From contig CAYGKA010000013.1 in the NCBI GenBank assembly GCA_964350445.1, positions 1 through 64,000 of the forward strand: a stretch of DNA of 64,000 nt, in the 5' to 3' direction. Below the pieces are notes generated by a model. The model searched no databases. It saw only the letters and a list, made by a program, of their open reading frames with translations, and was not told the DNA's origin. The stretch's first letter is position 1. Each line of letters starts with the position of its first letter. The stretch is from Hwanghaeella sp964350445 (GTDB taxonomy: Bacteria > Pseudomonadota > Alphaproteobacteria > UBA8366 > Aestuariispiraceae). A program made the translations under genes and the position numbers. Positions 25,971-34,497 of this stretch are shown one piece after another.

Positions 25971-26474
25971 ATGACCCAGACCTCTTTTTTCGACTTCAGC
26001 AGCAATCCGTTTTTTGATCCGAAGAACAACCCGTTCCTCGATCCGACGAAAAATCCGTTCCTGAACAAGGACCTCGCGGATGTCTTCAAGGGCCTCCAAG
26101 CTCCGGGTCTCGGCATGCAGGAAATGGTCGCCGCGCAGCGCAAGAACATGGAAGCCATTGCCGCCGCGAACAAGACTGCGGTTGAAGGTGTGCAGGCGGT
26201 CATCAAGCGCCAGGGCGAAATCCTGAAGGAAATCGTCGATGAAGCGAATGCGCTGGCCCAGGAAGCCGGTTCCAATGTCGGATCCGCCCCGGAAGACCAG
26301 GCCGCCCGTAACCTTGACGCGGTGAAGGTTTCCATCGAGGACGCCGTCGGCAATATGAAAGAGCTGAGCGAAATGCTCGCGAAATCCCAAGGCGAAGCGT
26401 TCGAAATTCTGAACGGCCGCCTGACCGAAAGCCTCGAGGAAGTGAAATCCACGATCGCCAAGGCTAAGAAGTAA
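25971..26474 (+). CDS. phasin family protein
   Basis: A 167-residue helical protein of the phasin family, which coats polyhydroxyalkanoate granules in the cytoplasm. The body is heptad-like (LGMQEMVAAQRKNMEAIAAANK, QAVIKRQGEILKEIVDEAN, FEILNGRLTESLEEVKS) with the conserved QRKNMEAIAAANK and AVIKRQGEI blocks. The N-terminus carries a short repeat, SNPFFDPKN-NPFLDPTK-NPFLNKDL. The second of two close ATGs (25971) fits the CGGAG spacing better than 25965. Preceded by a promoter with direct repeats and followed by a terminator, so probably expressed alone and strongly. No PHA synthase gene is nearby. Confidence 0.88.
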   Translation: MTQTSFFDFSSNPFFDPKNNPFLDPTKNPFLNKDLADVFKGLQAPGLGMQEMVAAQRKNMEAIAAANKTAVEGVQAVIKRQGEILKEIVDEANALAQEAGSNVGSAPEDQAARNLDAVKVSIEDAVGNMKELSEMLAKSQGEAFEILNGRLTESLEEVKSTIAKAKK

Positions 26475-26511
26475 GCTTCCGGCCGAAAGGCCGCGAAGGG
26501 ACGCGTTCAAG

Positions 26512-26550
26512 AACCGCTTCGGTCACATGACCGGAGCGGTTTTGTTTTCC
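26512..26550 (+). terminator. rho-independent terminator after the phasin gene
   Basis: AACCGCT-T-CGGTC-ACAT-GACCG-G-AGCGGTT: a 12-bp stem with one internal mismatch, followed by TTGTTTTCC. Confidence 0.8.
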
Positions 26551-26626
26551 AAACACGGTCTTTTCACGGCAAGTCCAGGCTGCTACCCACTCCACACTGA
26601 GAGGCAGCGAAGCGGGAGAGGCGCCG

Positions 26627-26962
26627 ATGACGATTTCCTTCGACGATTTTCTGAAAGTGGACATCCGGGTCGGTACCGTCATCAAGGCGGAGCCCTATCC
26701 GGAGGCACGCAAGCCCGCCATCAAGATGTGGATCGATTTCGGGCCGGAAATCGGGGAGCGGAAAACATCCGCCCAGGTCACCGCCCACTACACGCCGGAA
26801 ACCCTTACCGGCCGTCAGGTTGCGGCGGTCGTCAACTTCCCGGCCAAGCAGATCGGCAAATTCATGTCCGAATGCCTCGTCCTGGGCTTCGCCGACGAAG
26901 ACGGTGAGGTGGTCCTTGTCGCACCGGACCAGAAAGTGCCGAACGGGCAACGGCTGCATTAA
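26627..26962 (+). CDS. csaA: CsaA-type tRNA-binding domain protein
   Basis: A 111-residue single EMAP/tRNA-binding OB-fold protein: FDDFLKVDIRVGTVIKAEPYPEARKPA, IDFG, SAQVTAHY, and VVNFPAKQIGKFMSECLVLGF match the CsaA family closely in sequence and length. CsaA of Bacillus has been described as an export-related chaperone; the same fold binds tRNA in synthetase appendages. It probably works as a cytoplasmic homodimer. It stands alone after the phasin terminator and converges with a sensor kinase gene. Confidence 0.92.
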   Translation: MTISFDDFLKVDIRVGTVIKAEPYPEARKPAIKMWIDFGPEIGERKTSAQVTAHYTPETLTGRQVAAVVNFPAKQIGKFMSECLVLGFADEDGEVVLVAPDQKVPNGQRLH

Positions 26963-26995
26963 CGGATATTGCAATCCGCGCAAGCTGACCCTCGG

Positions 26996-28312
26996 CTAGA
27001 GCGGTAGGCGAATCCTGGCCCTCAGTCCGCCATGGGGCGAGTCTTCCAGAAACAGTTCCCCGCCATGAACGCGCGCGATGTCCCGCGCGATCGAAAGCCC
27101 CAATCCGGTCCCGCCCGTCTGCGGGTTGCGCGACCGGTCCAGGCGCACGAAGGGCCGGAACGCTTCCTCACGCTGATCTTCGGAAATCCCGGGCCCGTCG
27201 TCATCCACCGTCACTTCGATCGCGTCGCCCCGGCGGCCGGCCCGAACCCAAACGTTGTCGGCATAACGGTTCGCGTTGGCGATGAGGTTGTCGATGCAGC
27301 GTTTGAACGCGTCGGGCTTCACCCAGGTGACGATCCGGCCTTCCACATGGGTGTCGATCGAGGCACCGTCACGCTTCCACTGATCGCCGATATCGGAGAC
27401 CAGTTCGGTCAGATCGGTTTCCAGGGATTGTTCCCCGCCTTCACCGCGGGCGAAGGTAAGATATCCTTCGATCATCTTCTCCATCTCGGAGACGTTTTCC
27501 TTCAGCTCCGCGATTTCGGGATCGGCCCCCAACATCGCCAGCTGCAGCTTCATGCGTGTCAGCGGCGTGCGCAGATCATGGCTGACGCCGGACAGCATGT
27601 CCGTCCGTTGCCGGACTTGACGGCGAATGCGCTCGCTCATCAGGTTGAAGGCCTGGGTCGCTTGGCGGACTTCCAGCGCCCCTTCCGGTTTTACGTCCGC
27701 ATCGGCCTCGCGCCCCTTGCCGAAACTGTCCACCGCACCGGCAAGACGGCGAATGGGACGGACCTGGTTGCGCATGAAAACGGATGCGACCGCGAAAAGA
27801 ACAAGGGAGGTTCCGACCATCCACATAATAAAAATATAGGTCGTTGAACTGAACACCCGGTTCCCGGGAACGATGACCCGCAGCACGCCATCGGCGAGTT
27901 GAACGTCCACGACCACTTCTTGGCGATAGGATCGGCTGTCGATCCGGAAGGGGCGCTTCACCCGTTCACCAAGCGCTTTGGCGAGCAAGCTGTGGATCAA
28001 GCCGCCGACGTCCTCGGCCGGTTCGTTCGGCAGGATTTCGCCGGGGCGCAGGATCAACTCCAGGCCCATATTCGCCCGCGCACTCTGAAACAAGGCTTCG
28101 GTACTTTCCGGCGCCTCGTACATGCGATCGAGGACCATCGCGATGTCGCCCGAAATCCCGCTGACAAGGCGCCATGTAATGGAATCCCAATGCCGGTCGT
28201 AGAATATCCAGGTCGAGACGATCTGGAGCAAGATCAACGGCGAGATGATGATCAGCAGCGCCCGGCCGTAAAGCGTCCGTGGCAGGAAATTTTTCAGTTG
28301 AATCCGTTCCAC
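26996..28312 (-). CDS. EnvZ-like sensor histidine kinase
   Basis: A 438-residue inner-membrane kinase: transmembrane helix near 15-35, periplasmic sensor to about 158, second helix near 160-180, HAMP, HisKA with SHDLRTPLTRM (His245), and HATPase with NANRYAD, DDGPGI and GTGLGLSIA. The Arg/Thr-rich H-box and overall size match EnvZ. It follows its response regulator gene (12 nt apart, same strand) and should phosphorylate it. The signal is unknown. Confidence 0.93.
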   Translation of the reverse strand: MERIQLKNFLPRTLYGRALLIIISPLILLQIVSTWIFYDRHWDSITWRLVSGISGDIAMVLDRMYEAPESTEALFQSARANMGLELILRPGEILPNEPAEDVGGLIHSLLAKALGERVKRPFRIDSRSYRQEVVVDVQLADGVLRVIVPGNRVFSSTTYIFIMWMVGTSLVLFAVASVFMRNQVRPIRRLAGAVDSFGKGREADADVKPEGALEVRQATQAFNLMSERIRRQVRQRTDMLSGVSHDLRTPLTRMKLQLAMLGADPEIAELKENVSEMEKMIEGYLTFARGEGGEQSLETDLTELVSDIGDQWKRDGASIDTHVEGRIVTWVKPDAFKRCIDNLIANANRYADNVWVRAGRRGDAIEVTVDDDGPGISEDQREEAFRPFVRLDRSRNPQTGGTGLGLSIARDIARVHGGELFLEDSPHGGLRARIRLPL

Positions 28313-28324
28313 CGCAGCAATCCG

Positions 28325-29020
28325 TCAGTCCGGGCGGAGCACGTAGCCGCGCCCCCGCACCGTGTGCAAATAGCGGGGAATCCGCGTGTCCGGCTCGATC
28401 TTTCGACGAAGCCGAGTCACCTGGACGTCGATCGTGCGGTCTCCGCCGTTTATGTCGCAGAGCGCGCACAATTCCTCCCGGCTCATGATTCGTCCCGGTT
28501 CACGCGCCAGGGCGGTCAGCAATTGCGCTTCGGTCGATGTCAGGCGCATCGGCTTGTCTGATCGTGTCAAAATCTGCCGGCCGACATCGAACAGCACATC
28601 GCCCATCATGACCATCATCGGCCCGGCCGAGACCTGCGCGGTGGGCGTCCGCCGCAGGATCGATTGAATACGCAGCACCAGTTCCCTTGGTTCGAAGGGT
28701 TTGGAGAGGTAGTCGTCCGCGCCCGCTTCCAAACCGTCGATCCGGGATTCCGTCTCCCCCATCGCAGTCAACATCAGGATAGGGATCTGGTCCGAGGTCC
28801 GGACGGTGCGGGTGAATTCAAGACCACTTTCCCCGGGCAGCATGACGTCGACGATCAACAGATCGAACTGGAAAGCGGAGAGTTTGGAGCGCGCTTCGTC
28901 TGTATCCGCGGCGGAGGTGACGCGGAAGCCCTCCTCGGTCAAGAAGCGCTGCAACAGGTCGCGCAGCCGCGTGTCGTCGTCGACCACCAGGATATGCGCC
29001 GCATCTACCATGTCCTTCAT
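28325..29020 (-). CDS. OmpR-like response regulator
   Basis: About 231 residues: receiver domain (AHILVVDDDTRLRDLL, phospho-acceptor Asp in LIVDVMLPGESG, Lys in YLSKPFEPREL) followed by a winged-helix DNA-binding domain (SREELCALCDINGGDRTIDVQ, then TVRGRGYVLR). The ATG at 29020 was chosen as the first start next to the domain; farther starts would overlap the MarR gene. With the MarR gene upstream and the EnvZ-like kinase downstream it forms a three-gene unit. The MarR-OmpR pair resembles petP-petR of Rhodobacter capsulatus, needed there for cytochrome bc1 expression; the target here is unknown. Confidence 0.92.
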   Translation of the reverse strand: MKDMVDAAHILVVDDDTRLRDLLQRFLTEEGFRVTSAADTDEARSKLSAFQFDLLIVDVMLPGESGLEFTRTVRTSDQIPILMLTAMGETESRIDGLEAGADDYLSKPFEPRELVLRIQSILRRTPTAQVSAGPMMVMMGDVLFDVGRQILTRSDKPMRLTSTEAQLLTALAREPGRIMSREELCALCDINGGDRTIDVQVTRLRRKIEPDTRIPRYLHTVRGRGYVLRPD

Positions 29021-29066
29021 GCCGCACCAACAACCCCTCGAGCCGACAACACCGGTTCCGTCACCG

Positions 29067-29612
29067 CTAAGGCCGGCGCTTCGCCGCGCCGAACCGGGAT
29101 CTGTCCTCTTCATCCGACATAATGCCGAGCATCACCTTCCGGAACCCTTCCACCGCCTCGGCGCCAGCCTGACGGTAGGCGCGCGCCAGTCTTTGGCGCT
29201 GGCTTTCGGTCAATTGCTCTTCCAGCGCGCGGCCCTTATCGGTCAGGGTCAAAAGCCTTTGCCGCCGGTCCGACGTTCCCTGACGTTGAACAATGTAGCC
29301 CTCTTCGACCAACTGGCTCAACACGCGGCTAAGGCTTTGCTTGGTGATTTGAAGGATCGACAGCAGAGAGGAGACGGTCGAGCCCGGATACCGGCCGACG
29401 AAATAGATCACCCTGTGATGTGCCCGGCCCAGGCCCCTATCCGCCAGGATGCGGTCCGGTTCGGAAATGAAGTCCCGATACCCGAAGAACAGCATCTCAA
29501 TCCCCTGGCGCAGCTCTTCTTCCCGCAAGAAAAGAGGGTTGGCGCCAGGCTTGGCGGGCGAAGGTCCCGACGAGGGGAGCGACGAACGGTTCGGAGAATT
29601 TATGTCAGCCAT
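29067..29612 (-). CDS. MarR-family transcriptional regulator (PetP-like position)
   Basis: A 181-residue protein with a MarR-type winged helix: GLGRAHHRVIYFVGRYPGSTVSSLLSILQITKQSLSRVL and the wing VQRQGTSDRRQRLLTLTDKG. The first 30 residues are Pro/Ser-rich and probably disordered. It leads a regulator unit (MarR, OmpR-like, EnvZ-like), with 46 nt to the next gene, and is divergent from ilvE. The same gene order next to ilvE is common in alphaproteobacteria. Confidence 0.9.
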   Translation of the reverse strand: MADINSPNRSSLPSSGPSPAKPGANPLFLREEELRQGIEMLFFGYRDFISEPDRILADRGLGRAHHRVIYFVGRYPGSTVSSLLSILQITKQSLSRVLSQLVEEGYIVQRQGTSDRRQRLLTLTDKGRALEEQLTESQRQRLARAYRQAGAEAVEGFRKVMLGIMSDEEDRSRFGAAKRRP

Positions 29613-29846
29613 GTTGACTTATATGCATGACGCTGATACACCGCGCAACCACTTCGATTGTTACTTTGTGACTTTCTAAGGGGCGTTAAGGAAAGGTTCT
29701 TACCACAGAATCAGGTTCTTGGGTTAGGTCCTTTCGTTATAGAGCTATCCTAGGATACCGTGAATCGGTGTCCGAAATGGGCGGGAAACGTGTCCTCGAC
29801 CGGAGGAGAAAATCACCGGCGGGGCGAAATGATTGTGGAGCACAAA

Positions 29847-30758
29847 ATGTCGCAGCCGACATTCGATGATCGCGATGGGTTCATCTGGTTCAACGGGGAA
29901 CTGAAGCCGTGGCGTGACAGCAACGTCCATGTGCTGTCGCATGCGCTGCATTACGCCTCTGCCGTTTTCGAGGGCGAGCGCGTATACGGCGGCAATATCT
30001 TCAAGCTGACCGAGCATTCGCAGCGTCTGATCCGGTCCGGCGAACTACTGGACTTCAAGGTCCCCTATACGGTCGAAGAGATCGACGCCGCCTGCAACGC
30101 CGTCGTCAAAGCGAACAACATCGTCGACGGATATGTCCGCCCGATCGCCTGGCGCGGGTCCGAGATGATGGGCGTTTCCGCACAAAGCACCCGCATCAAT
30201 GTCGCTATCGCGGCTTGGGAATGGCCGTCCTACTTCTCGCCGGAAGCCCGCATGAAGGGCCTTCGGATGCAGATTTCCGACTGGCAGCGCCCGGCCCCGA
30301 CAACCGCGCCGACCGCCAGCAAGGCGGCGGGCCTCTACATGATCTGCACGCTGTCCAAACACAAGGCGGAAGCCGCCGGCTACAATGACGCGCTGATGAT
30401 GGACTATCGCGGCCTGGTCGCCGAAGCGACCGGCGCCAACATCTTCTTCCTGATGGATGGCAAGCTGCACACGCCGACGCCCGACTGCTTCCTGGACGGC
30501 ATCACCCGCCGCACGGTCATCGACCTGGCGCAGCGCGAAGGGATCGACGTTATACAGCGGCATATCCAGCCGGAAGAAATGGCGAACGCGACGGAAGCCT
30601 TCCTGACCGGTACCGCCGTTGAGGTCACGCCGATTTCGGAAATCGGGCCCTACAAGTTCACGCCCGGCCAGTTGAGCCAGACGCTGATGGGCGCCTATGA
30701 CCAAGAAGTCCGCCGTACCGACGACCGCACAGCCCTCGTCAGCACAAGCGCCGCCTAG
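29847..30758 (+). CDS. ilvE: branched-chain amino acid aminotransferase
   Basis: About 303 residues, fold-type IV PLP enzyme catalysing the last step of Leu, Ile and Val synthesis. Motifs: FIWFNGELKPWRDSNVHVLSH, ASAVFEGERVY, the PLP Lys region NDALMMDYRGLVAEATGANIFF, and TGTAVEVTPI. The ATG at 29847 with GTGGAG in front gives the usual N-terminus; a start at 29829 (18 nt upstream) is possible. It works with CimA (0-3 kb) in isoleucine formation. An MBL-fold gene follows 29 nt later. Confidence 0.94.
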   Translation: MSQPTFDDRDGFIWFNGELKPWRDSNVHVLSHALHYASAVFEGERVYGGNIFKLTEHSQRLIRSGELLDFKVPYTVEEIDAACNAVVKANNIVDGYVRPIAWRGSEMMGVSAQSTRINVAIAAWEWPSYFSPEARMKGLRMQISDWQRPAPTTAPTASKAAGLYMICTLSKHKAEAAGYNDALMMDYRGLVAEATGANIFFLMDGKLHTPTPDCFLDGITRRTVIDLAQREGIDVIQRHIQPEEMANATEAFLTGTAVEVTPISEIGPYKFTPGQLSQTLMGAYDQEVRRTDDRTALVSTSAA

Positions 30759-30787
30759 GGAACCGCCCAAGAACGGGAGTCATCGCC

Positions 30788-31561
30788 ATGCCGTTTGAAA
30801 TCGCCGATCATTGGTTCGATTTCAAACGGCTGGACGATGGCATCACCCAATTCTGGGAGCCGCATGTCATCCCGCTCATGCGGTGCAATATCTGGCATGT
30901 CCGCGGCCGCGACCGCGACATGATCGTCGATACGGGCATGGGCGTCGTCTCGCTCCGCGACGCCACCAGCCACCTTATCGACAAGCCGGTCACCGCCGCC
31001 GCCACGCATGCGCATGTCGACCATGTCGGGTCCCACCACGAATTCGACGAATGCCTTGTCCATCGGCTGGAACGGGACGAACTCGCCCAATCCAGCTGGG
31101 GACCGAGCCTGTATCTGGACAACAAGGCCCTCTACAACGAACTGGCGGGGTCGGGTTATCACTGCAGCTTCGGGCAATGTTATATCACTGCCCTGCCGCA
31201 TGATGGCTATGACCCCGGCGCCTATGCCTTGCAGGGCAGCACAGCCACCCGCGTCGTCGAGGACGGCGACATCGTCGACCTGGGCGACCGGCAATTCGAG
31301 ATCCTGCACATCCCCGGGCACTCGCCAGGCTCCATCGGCTTCTGGGAGGCAGCCACCGGCACGTTGTTTTCGGGCGACTGCATTTATGACGGCCCCCTGC
31401 TGGACGGCCTGTCGGATTCGAATATCACCGACTACATCGCCAGCATGAAACGCCTGCGTGACCTGCCGGTTCGGACCGTCCATGCCGGCCACGACACCAG
31501 CTTCGGCCGCGACCGCCTGCTGGAATTGGTCGATGATTATTTGAAGAAGAGGGACGTCTGA
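30788..31561 (+). CDS. MBL-fold metallo-hydrolase
   Basis: A 257-residue metallo-beta-lactamase-fold protein with the complete metal motif H74-A-H76-V-D78-H79, a later HIPGHSPGSIGFW (third metal His) and FSGDCIYDG (bridging Asp), and a terminal VHAGHD His. Cytoplasmic, no signal peptide. Such proteins are often thioesterases or glyoxalase II-like hydrolases; the substrate is not apparent. It is probably transcribed with ilvE. Convergent with the cobalamin-protein gene (6 nt between stops). Confidence 0.88.
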   Translation: MPFEIADHWFDFKRLDDGITQFWEPHVIPLMRCNIWHVRGRDRDMIVDTGMGVVSLRDATSHLIDKPVTAAATHAHVDHVGSHHEFDECLVHRLERDELAQSSWGPSLYLDNKALYNELAGSGYHCSFGQCYITALPHDGYDPGAYALQGSTATRVVEDGDIVDLGDRQFEILHIPGHSPGSIGFWEAATGTLFSGDCIYDGPLLDGLSDSNITDYIASMKRLRDLPVRTVHAGHDTSFGRDRLLELVDDYLKKRDV

Positions 31562-31567
31562 AGTCGC

Positions 31568-33313
31568 TTAGGCATTGGGTCCGGTCAAATCGGCCAATAC
31601 CGCGATAACGTCGTCCAAGTCACCGCACGGAAACGCGCCCAGTTCGCGCAATTCGCGCGTCACGTCCACCGGCAAGTCGGAATTCGTGTCCCGGGGGACC
31701 TCGTTCAATCGGCCGCCCACGATGACCGGCAAAGAAAGCCCGCGTTCCGCGATCACGTTCAGTAAATGTTCGGTGTAACTTCGTGCGACGCCGTTATAGG
31801 TAGAGACCGCGACCAAATCCGCACCGCCCGCCTGGGCACGGTCGACCAACACATCGGGGTCCACGGAAACACCGCCGTCGATCAACTGAATCCCAAGGCC
31901 GGCCAGGGACTGCTCGACCAGATACTTTCCATGTTCGTGGACATCGCTGGTACCAACGCAGACCTTCAGCCGGCGCGGCGCGATGCGCTTTGCGGCCTCC
32001 ACATGGCCGGCCACCCAGTTGGCGGCCTTCTCGTCCAACTCCCGCGCCCATTCCGCCAAAATGACGGGCGACCGCTTTTCACCCGATAACAGCCCAGGCC
32101 CGAAAGCGGCCTCTATCCGTTTTGGGCCGAGACGGCGGATCGCCAGCAGCATCTGGGCCGGGTCGCCGGTGTCGATTCCGATTTCCGCCAGTCCGTCCAG
32201 AAGGTTGGCCGCAAAAATGCGCCCACCTTCCACCATACGGTCCGCCATTGTCTCAACCTGCGCCCAATCGATCAGCGCCTCATACGCGGGTGCGTGGTCG
32301 GCGAGACGGTGAGCAAAGGTCTGCGCGTCGATGATTTCCTGCACATCGGGTATGCGCTGGTTCTCCGTCACCGGGACGGGGTTGATCGCGTGGCCGGACG
32401 GCCAACGCCGCTGCGCCACGATATCGGCAAGCAGGTAGTTGGCGAGGCTGGCGTAGTTGCCGGCCTCCGTCGATTGGTAGGACACGGTATTGCCGAAAAT
32501 CATCGTGCCCGGCGTGTCCGACACTTGCACGAGTGCCGCGTGAAACGCCATCCGCGACAGCGGATCGGAAAAATGGTGACCGTAGCAGTGGGAGAGCCGG
32601 CCCCCGATGAGGGTTTCGACGATATGCTTTTCGACCAGCACCATGCCCAGGCTGCAGCACATATCCAGAAACAGCCCCGCGAAGCCATCATCCAGGTTCG
32701 AGTGCACCAGGATGTCCACATCCTGCGCTGCGATCAGGCCCAGCGCCGTCACCGTCGCTTCCGTCGTCGCGACATCGTCGTCCCAGCCCGGCAGGCGGAA
32801 AGTGAAATACTGACCCAGATTGCCGAGTGCCGTCGCCCCCGCTTCGATCGCCGCCCTGGTATTCTCCAGCGCGCCGGGCAGGCCCAGCATGAAATCCCCG
32901 AAATGGGTGGCGGCGGGCACCGCCTCGGTGATGCGTCGAAAATCGCCGGGGCCCGACAGAACGATCCCGGTGCCGCGCGGCGCGTCTGCGCGCATCGCTT
33001 CCGGATAGCCCATGGACCAATCCAGCGTGATTCCGAAACGGTCCACGGTCACGCCCAAGTCCTGACACCGGTTCTGAACCTGGACCATCGCCTCCAGCGT
33101 CCGGTCCAGGCTTCTGAAACCGATATGGGCGTGCTGCATGATCCGGCCTGATTGGACCTTCTTGTAGGCTGCTTCAGACGGAACACCCGTCTCCCGCAGG
33201 AAACGGCTTGGCCTGAACGGTGCGTTCCCGGCAAGAGCCCGTCCCTGCGCCAGCAGGTCGGCTCCGCGCGCCAATGTTTCAGGAATCAGCTCTTTGCGGT
33301 TCGGCAGCATCAT
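31568..33313 (-). CDS. single-chain glutamate-mutase-like protein with C-terminal cobalamin-binding domain
   Basis: About 581 residues (up to 600 if a GTG at 33370 is used). The N-terminal about 440 residues resemble the epsilon (GlmE) TIM barrel of methylaspartate/glutamate mutase: LPNRKELIPETL head, barrel segments, and RLGPKRIEAAFGPG tail. The last about 135 residues are a B12-binding Rossmann domain like GlmS, with D-V-H-E-H-G supplying the cobalt-ligand His, VSTYNG in the S-x-L position, and VIVGGRL. In classical glutamate mutase these are two subunits. The order E then S in one chain implies an adenosylcobalamin-dependent carbon-skeleton rearrangement; substrate unknown. Start uncertain (ATGATG at 33313/33310, weak SD). 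Divergent from a ProC-like gene. Confidence 0.82.
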   Translation of the reverse strand: MMLPNRKELIPETLARGADLLAQGRALAGNAPFRPSRFLRETGVPSEAAYKKVQSGRIMQHAHIGFRSLDRTLEAMVQVQNRCQDLGVTVDRFGITLDWSMGYPEAMRADAPRGTGIVLSGPGDFRRITEAVPAATHFGDFMLGLPGALENTRAAIEAGATALGNLGQYFTFRLPGWDDDVATTEATVTALGLIAAQDVDILVHSNLDDGFAGLFLDMCCSLGMVLVEKHIVETLIGGRLSHCYGHHFSDPLSRMAFHAALVQVSDTPGTMIFGNTVSYQSTEAGNYASLANYLLADIVAQRRWPSGHAINPVPVTENQRIPDVQEIIDAQTFAHRLADHAPAYEALIDWAQVETMADRMVEGGRIFAANLLDGLAEIGIDTGDPAQMLLAIRRLGPKRIEAAFGPGLLSGEKRSPVILAEWARELDEKAANWVAGHVEAAKRIAPRRLKVCVGTSDVHEHGKYLVEQSLAGLGIQLIDGGVSVDPDVLVDRAQAGGADLVAVSTYNGVARSYTEHLLNVIAERGLSLPVIVGGRLNEVPRDTNSDLPVDVTRELRELGAFPCGDLDDVIAVLADLTGPNA

Positions 33314-33440
33314 GACGCCAGTATTCAGGTCGGCGATCCGGCAAGCAACCGGCAAGCATTCGACAAGCACGGCCCGCTTCTCTAGGGTCCCGGCGTTCCG
33401 GCGGATCGCCGCCGCCTTTCATCGAACTTGGGTGCCCGCA

Positions 33441-34211
33441 ATGACTGGATCAACCGATCGCATAGGCTTCTTGGGTGTGGGTCATCTGGCCCGCTGCTTG
33501 ATTTCAGGGTTTTTGAAATCGGGGCTGTCCAAAGACCGTCTGTTGCTCTCGCCACGCGGACAGGCAAAGTCCGTCGCGGCCGAACACGGCATCGAAGTGG
33601 CACCCTCGAACACGGCGTTGGTCGAGGCCTGCGGGACCGTCATTCTCGCGGTCCGACCGACCAGTGCGGCGGACGCGATCGAGGGCCTGCCCTGGCGCAA
33701 GGGTCAAACTCTCGTCTCCGCCTGTGCCGGCGTACCGATTGCCGACCTCGCGGCGCGGGCGCCGTCACCCAGGATCATCCGCATCATGCCGGTGACAGCT
33801 GCGGAGATCGGGGCGAGCCCGACGGTCTGTTATCCCGTAACGGCCGATGTCTCGGAATTGATTGCGCGGCTGGGTCCGGTCATCCCACTCACCCGGGAAC
33901 AGGATTTCGAGGTCGCGACGGTGAGCGCCGCCGTCTATGGATGGGTCCAGAAGCTGATCCAGGTTTCCGCCGACTGGTCCACCGACCGGGGTTTGCCCCC
34001 GGATGCCGCGAGGCAACTTTCCGCCGGAATTTTTTCCGCGGCCGGGCGGATGGTCGCCACCAGCGACGAGCCGATGGATCACTTGCTGGAGCATTTGGCG
34101 ACGCCCGGCGGCATTACGGAACTGGGCCTGAAACACCTGGAGAAGCACCAGCTCGGCGAGGCTTGGTCAGGGGCCTGCGACGCCGTTATCGATCGTCTGA
34201 CGAAAAGCTGA
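33441..34211 (+). CDS. divergent pyrroline-5-carboxylate reductase-like dehydrogenase
   Basis: About 256 residues. N-terminal Rossmann motif IGFLGVGHLARCLISGFL, AVRP at the position of ProC AVKPQ, and C-terminal ATPGGITELGLKHLE like ProC SPGGTT. The hallmark segment G-S-G-P-A-Y of true ProC is replaced by VSAAVYGWVQKL, so the active-site loop differs and proline synthesis is doubtful, especially as a normal proC is at 23.6 kb. The ATG at 33441 starts MTGSTDRIG; an upstream frame is read-through. It is divergent from the cobalamin-dependent protein (about 130 nt) and upstream of the cobalamin riboswitch of bluB. It might reduce or oxidise an imino or amino acid in the same pathway. Confidence 0.8.
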   Translation: MTGSTDRIGFLGVGHLARCLISGFLKSGLSKDRLLLSPRGQAKSVAAEHGIEVAPSNTALVEACGTVILAVRPTSAADAIEGLPWRKGQTLVSACAGVPIADLAARAPSPRIIRIMPVTAAEIGASPTVCYPVTADVSELIARLGPVIPLTREQDFEVATVSAAVYGWVQKLIQVSADWSTDRGLPPDAARQLSAGIFSAAGRMVATSDEPMDHLLEHLATPGGITELGLKHLEKHQLGEAWSGACDAVIDRLTKS

Positions 34212-34264
34212 TTGAAGCCTGCTGGAAACGCTTGCGAACCGAAACCGGTTGTCGGTAGCTTGAC

Positions 34265-34440
34265 GTGTCTGGTGCCCAAATCAGCGATGCGCAAAGCCGG
34301 GGCGGGAGAATCGGGAACGCGGTGAAACTCCGCGACGTGCCCAACGCTGTAAGGGGGAGGCGCGGCAAGGCCACTGACCATCCGGTTGGGAAGGCGCCGT
34401 CAGCCGATGAACCTGAAGTCAGAAGACCGGCCGGACGTCA
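34265..34440 (+). promoter_or_regulatory. cobalamin (adenosylcobalamin) riboswitch
   Basis: The conserved blocks appear in order: GGTGCCC (34271-34277), GAATCGGGAACGCGGTGAAA (34308 onward), CGCGACGTGCCC, CGCTGTAAGGGGGAG (34345 onward), GCCACTG (34370-34376), GGGAAGGC (34388-34395), then the end box GAAGTCAGAAGACCGGCC (34415 onward). This is the standard B12 element. It ends about 60 nt before the bluB start, with AAGGGGA as ribosome-binding site, so translational repression by B12 is likely; no terminator T-run is seen. Confidence 0.95.
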
Positions 34441-34497
34441 TAGTCTCCTTCGCGCGGACGGCGATGCGGGATGCAATGCATCGAAGGGGACTAGAAG

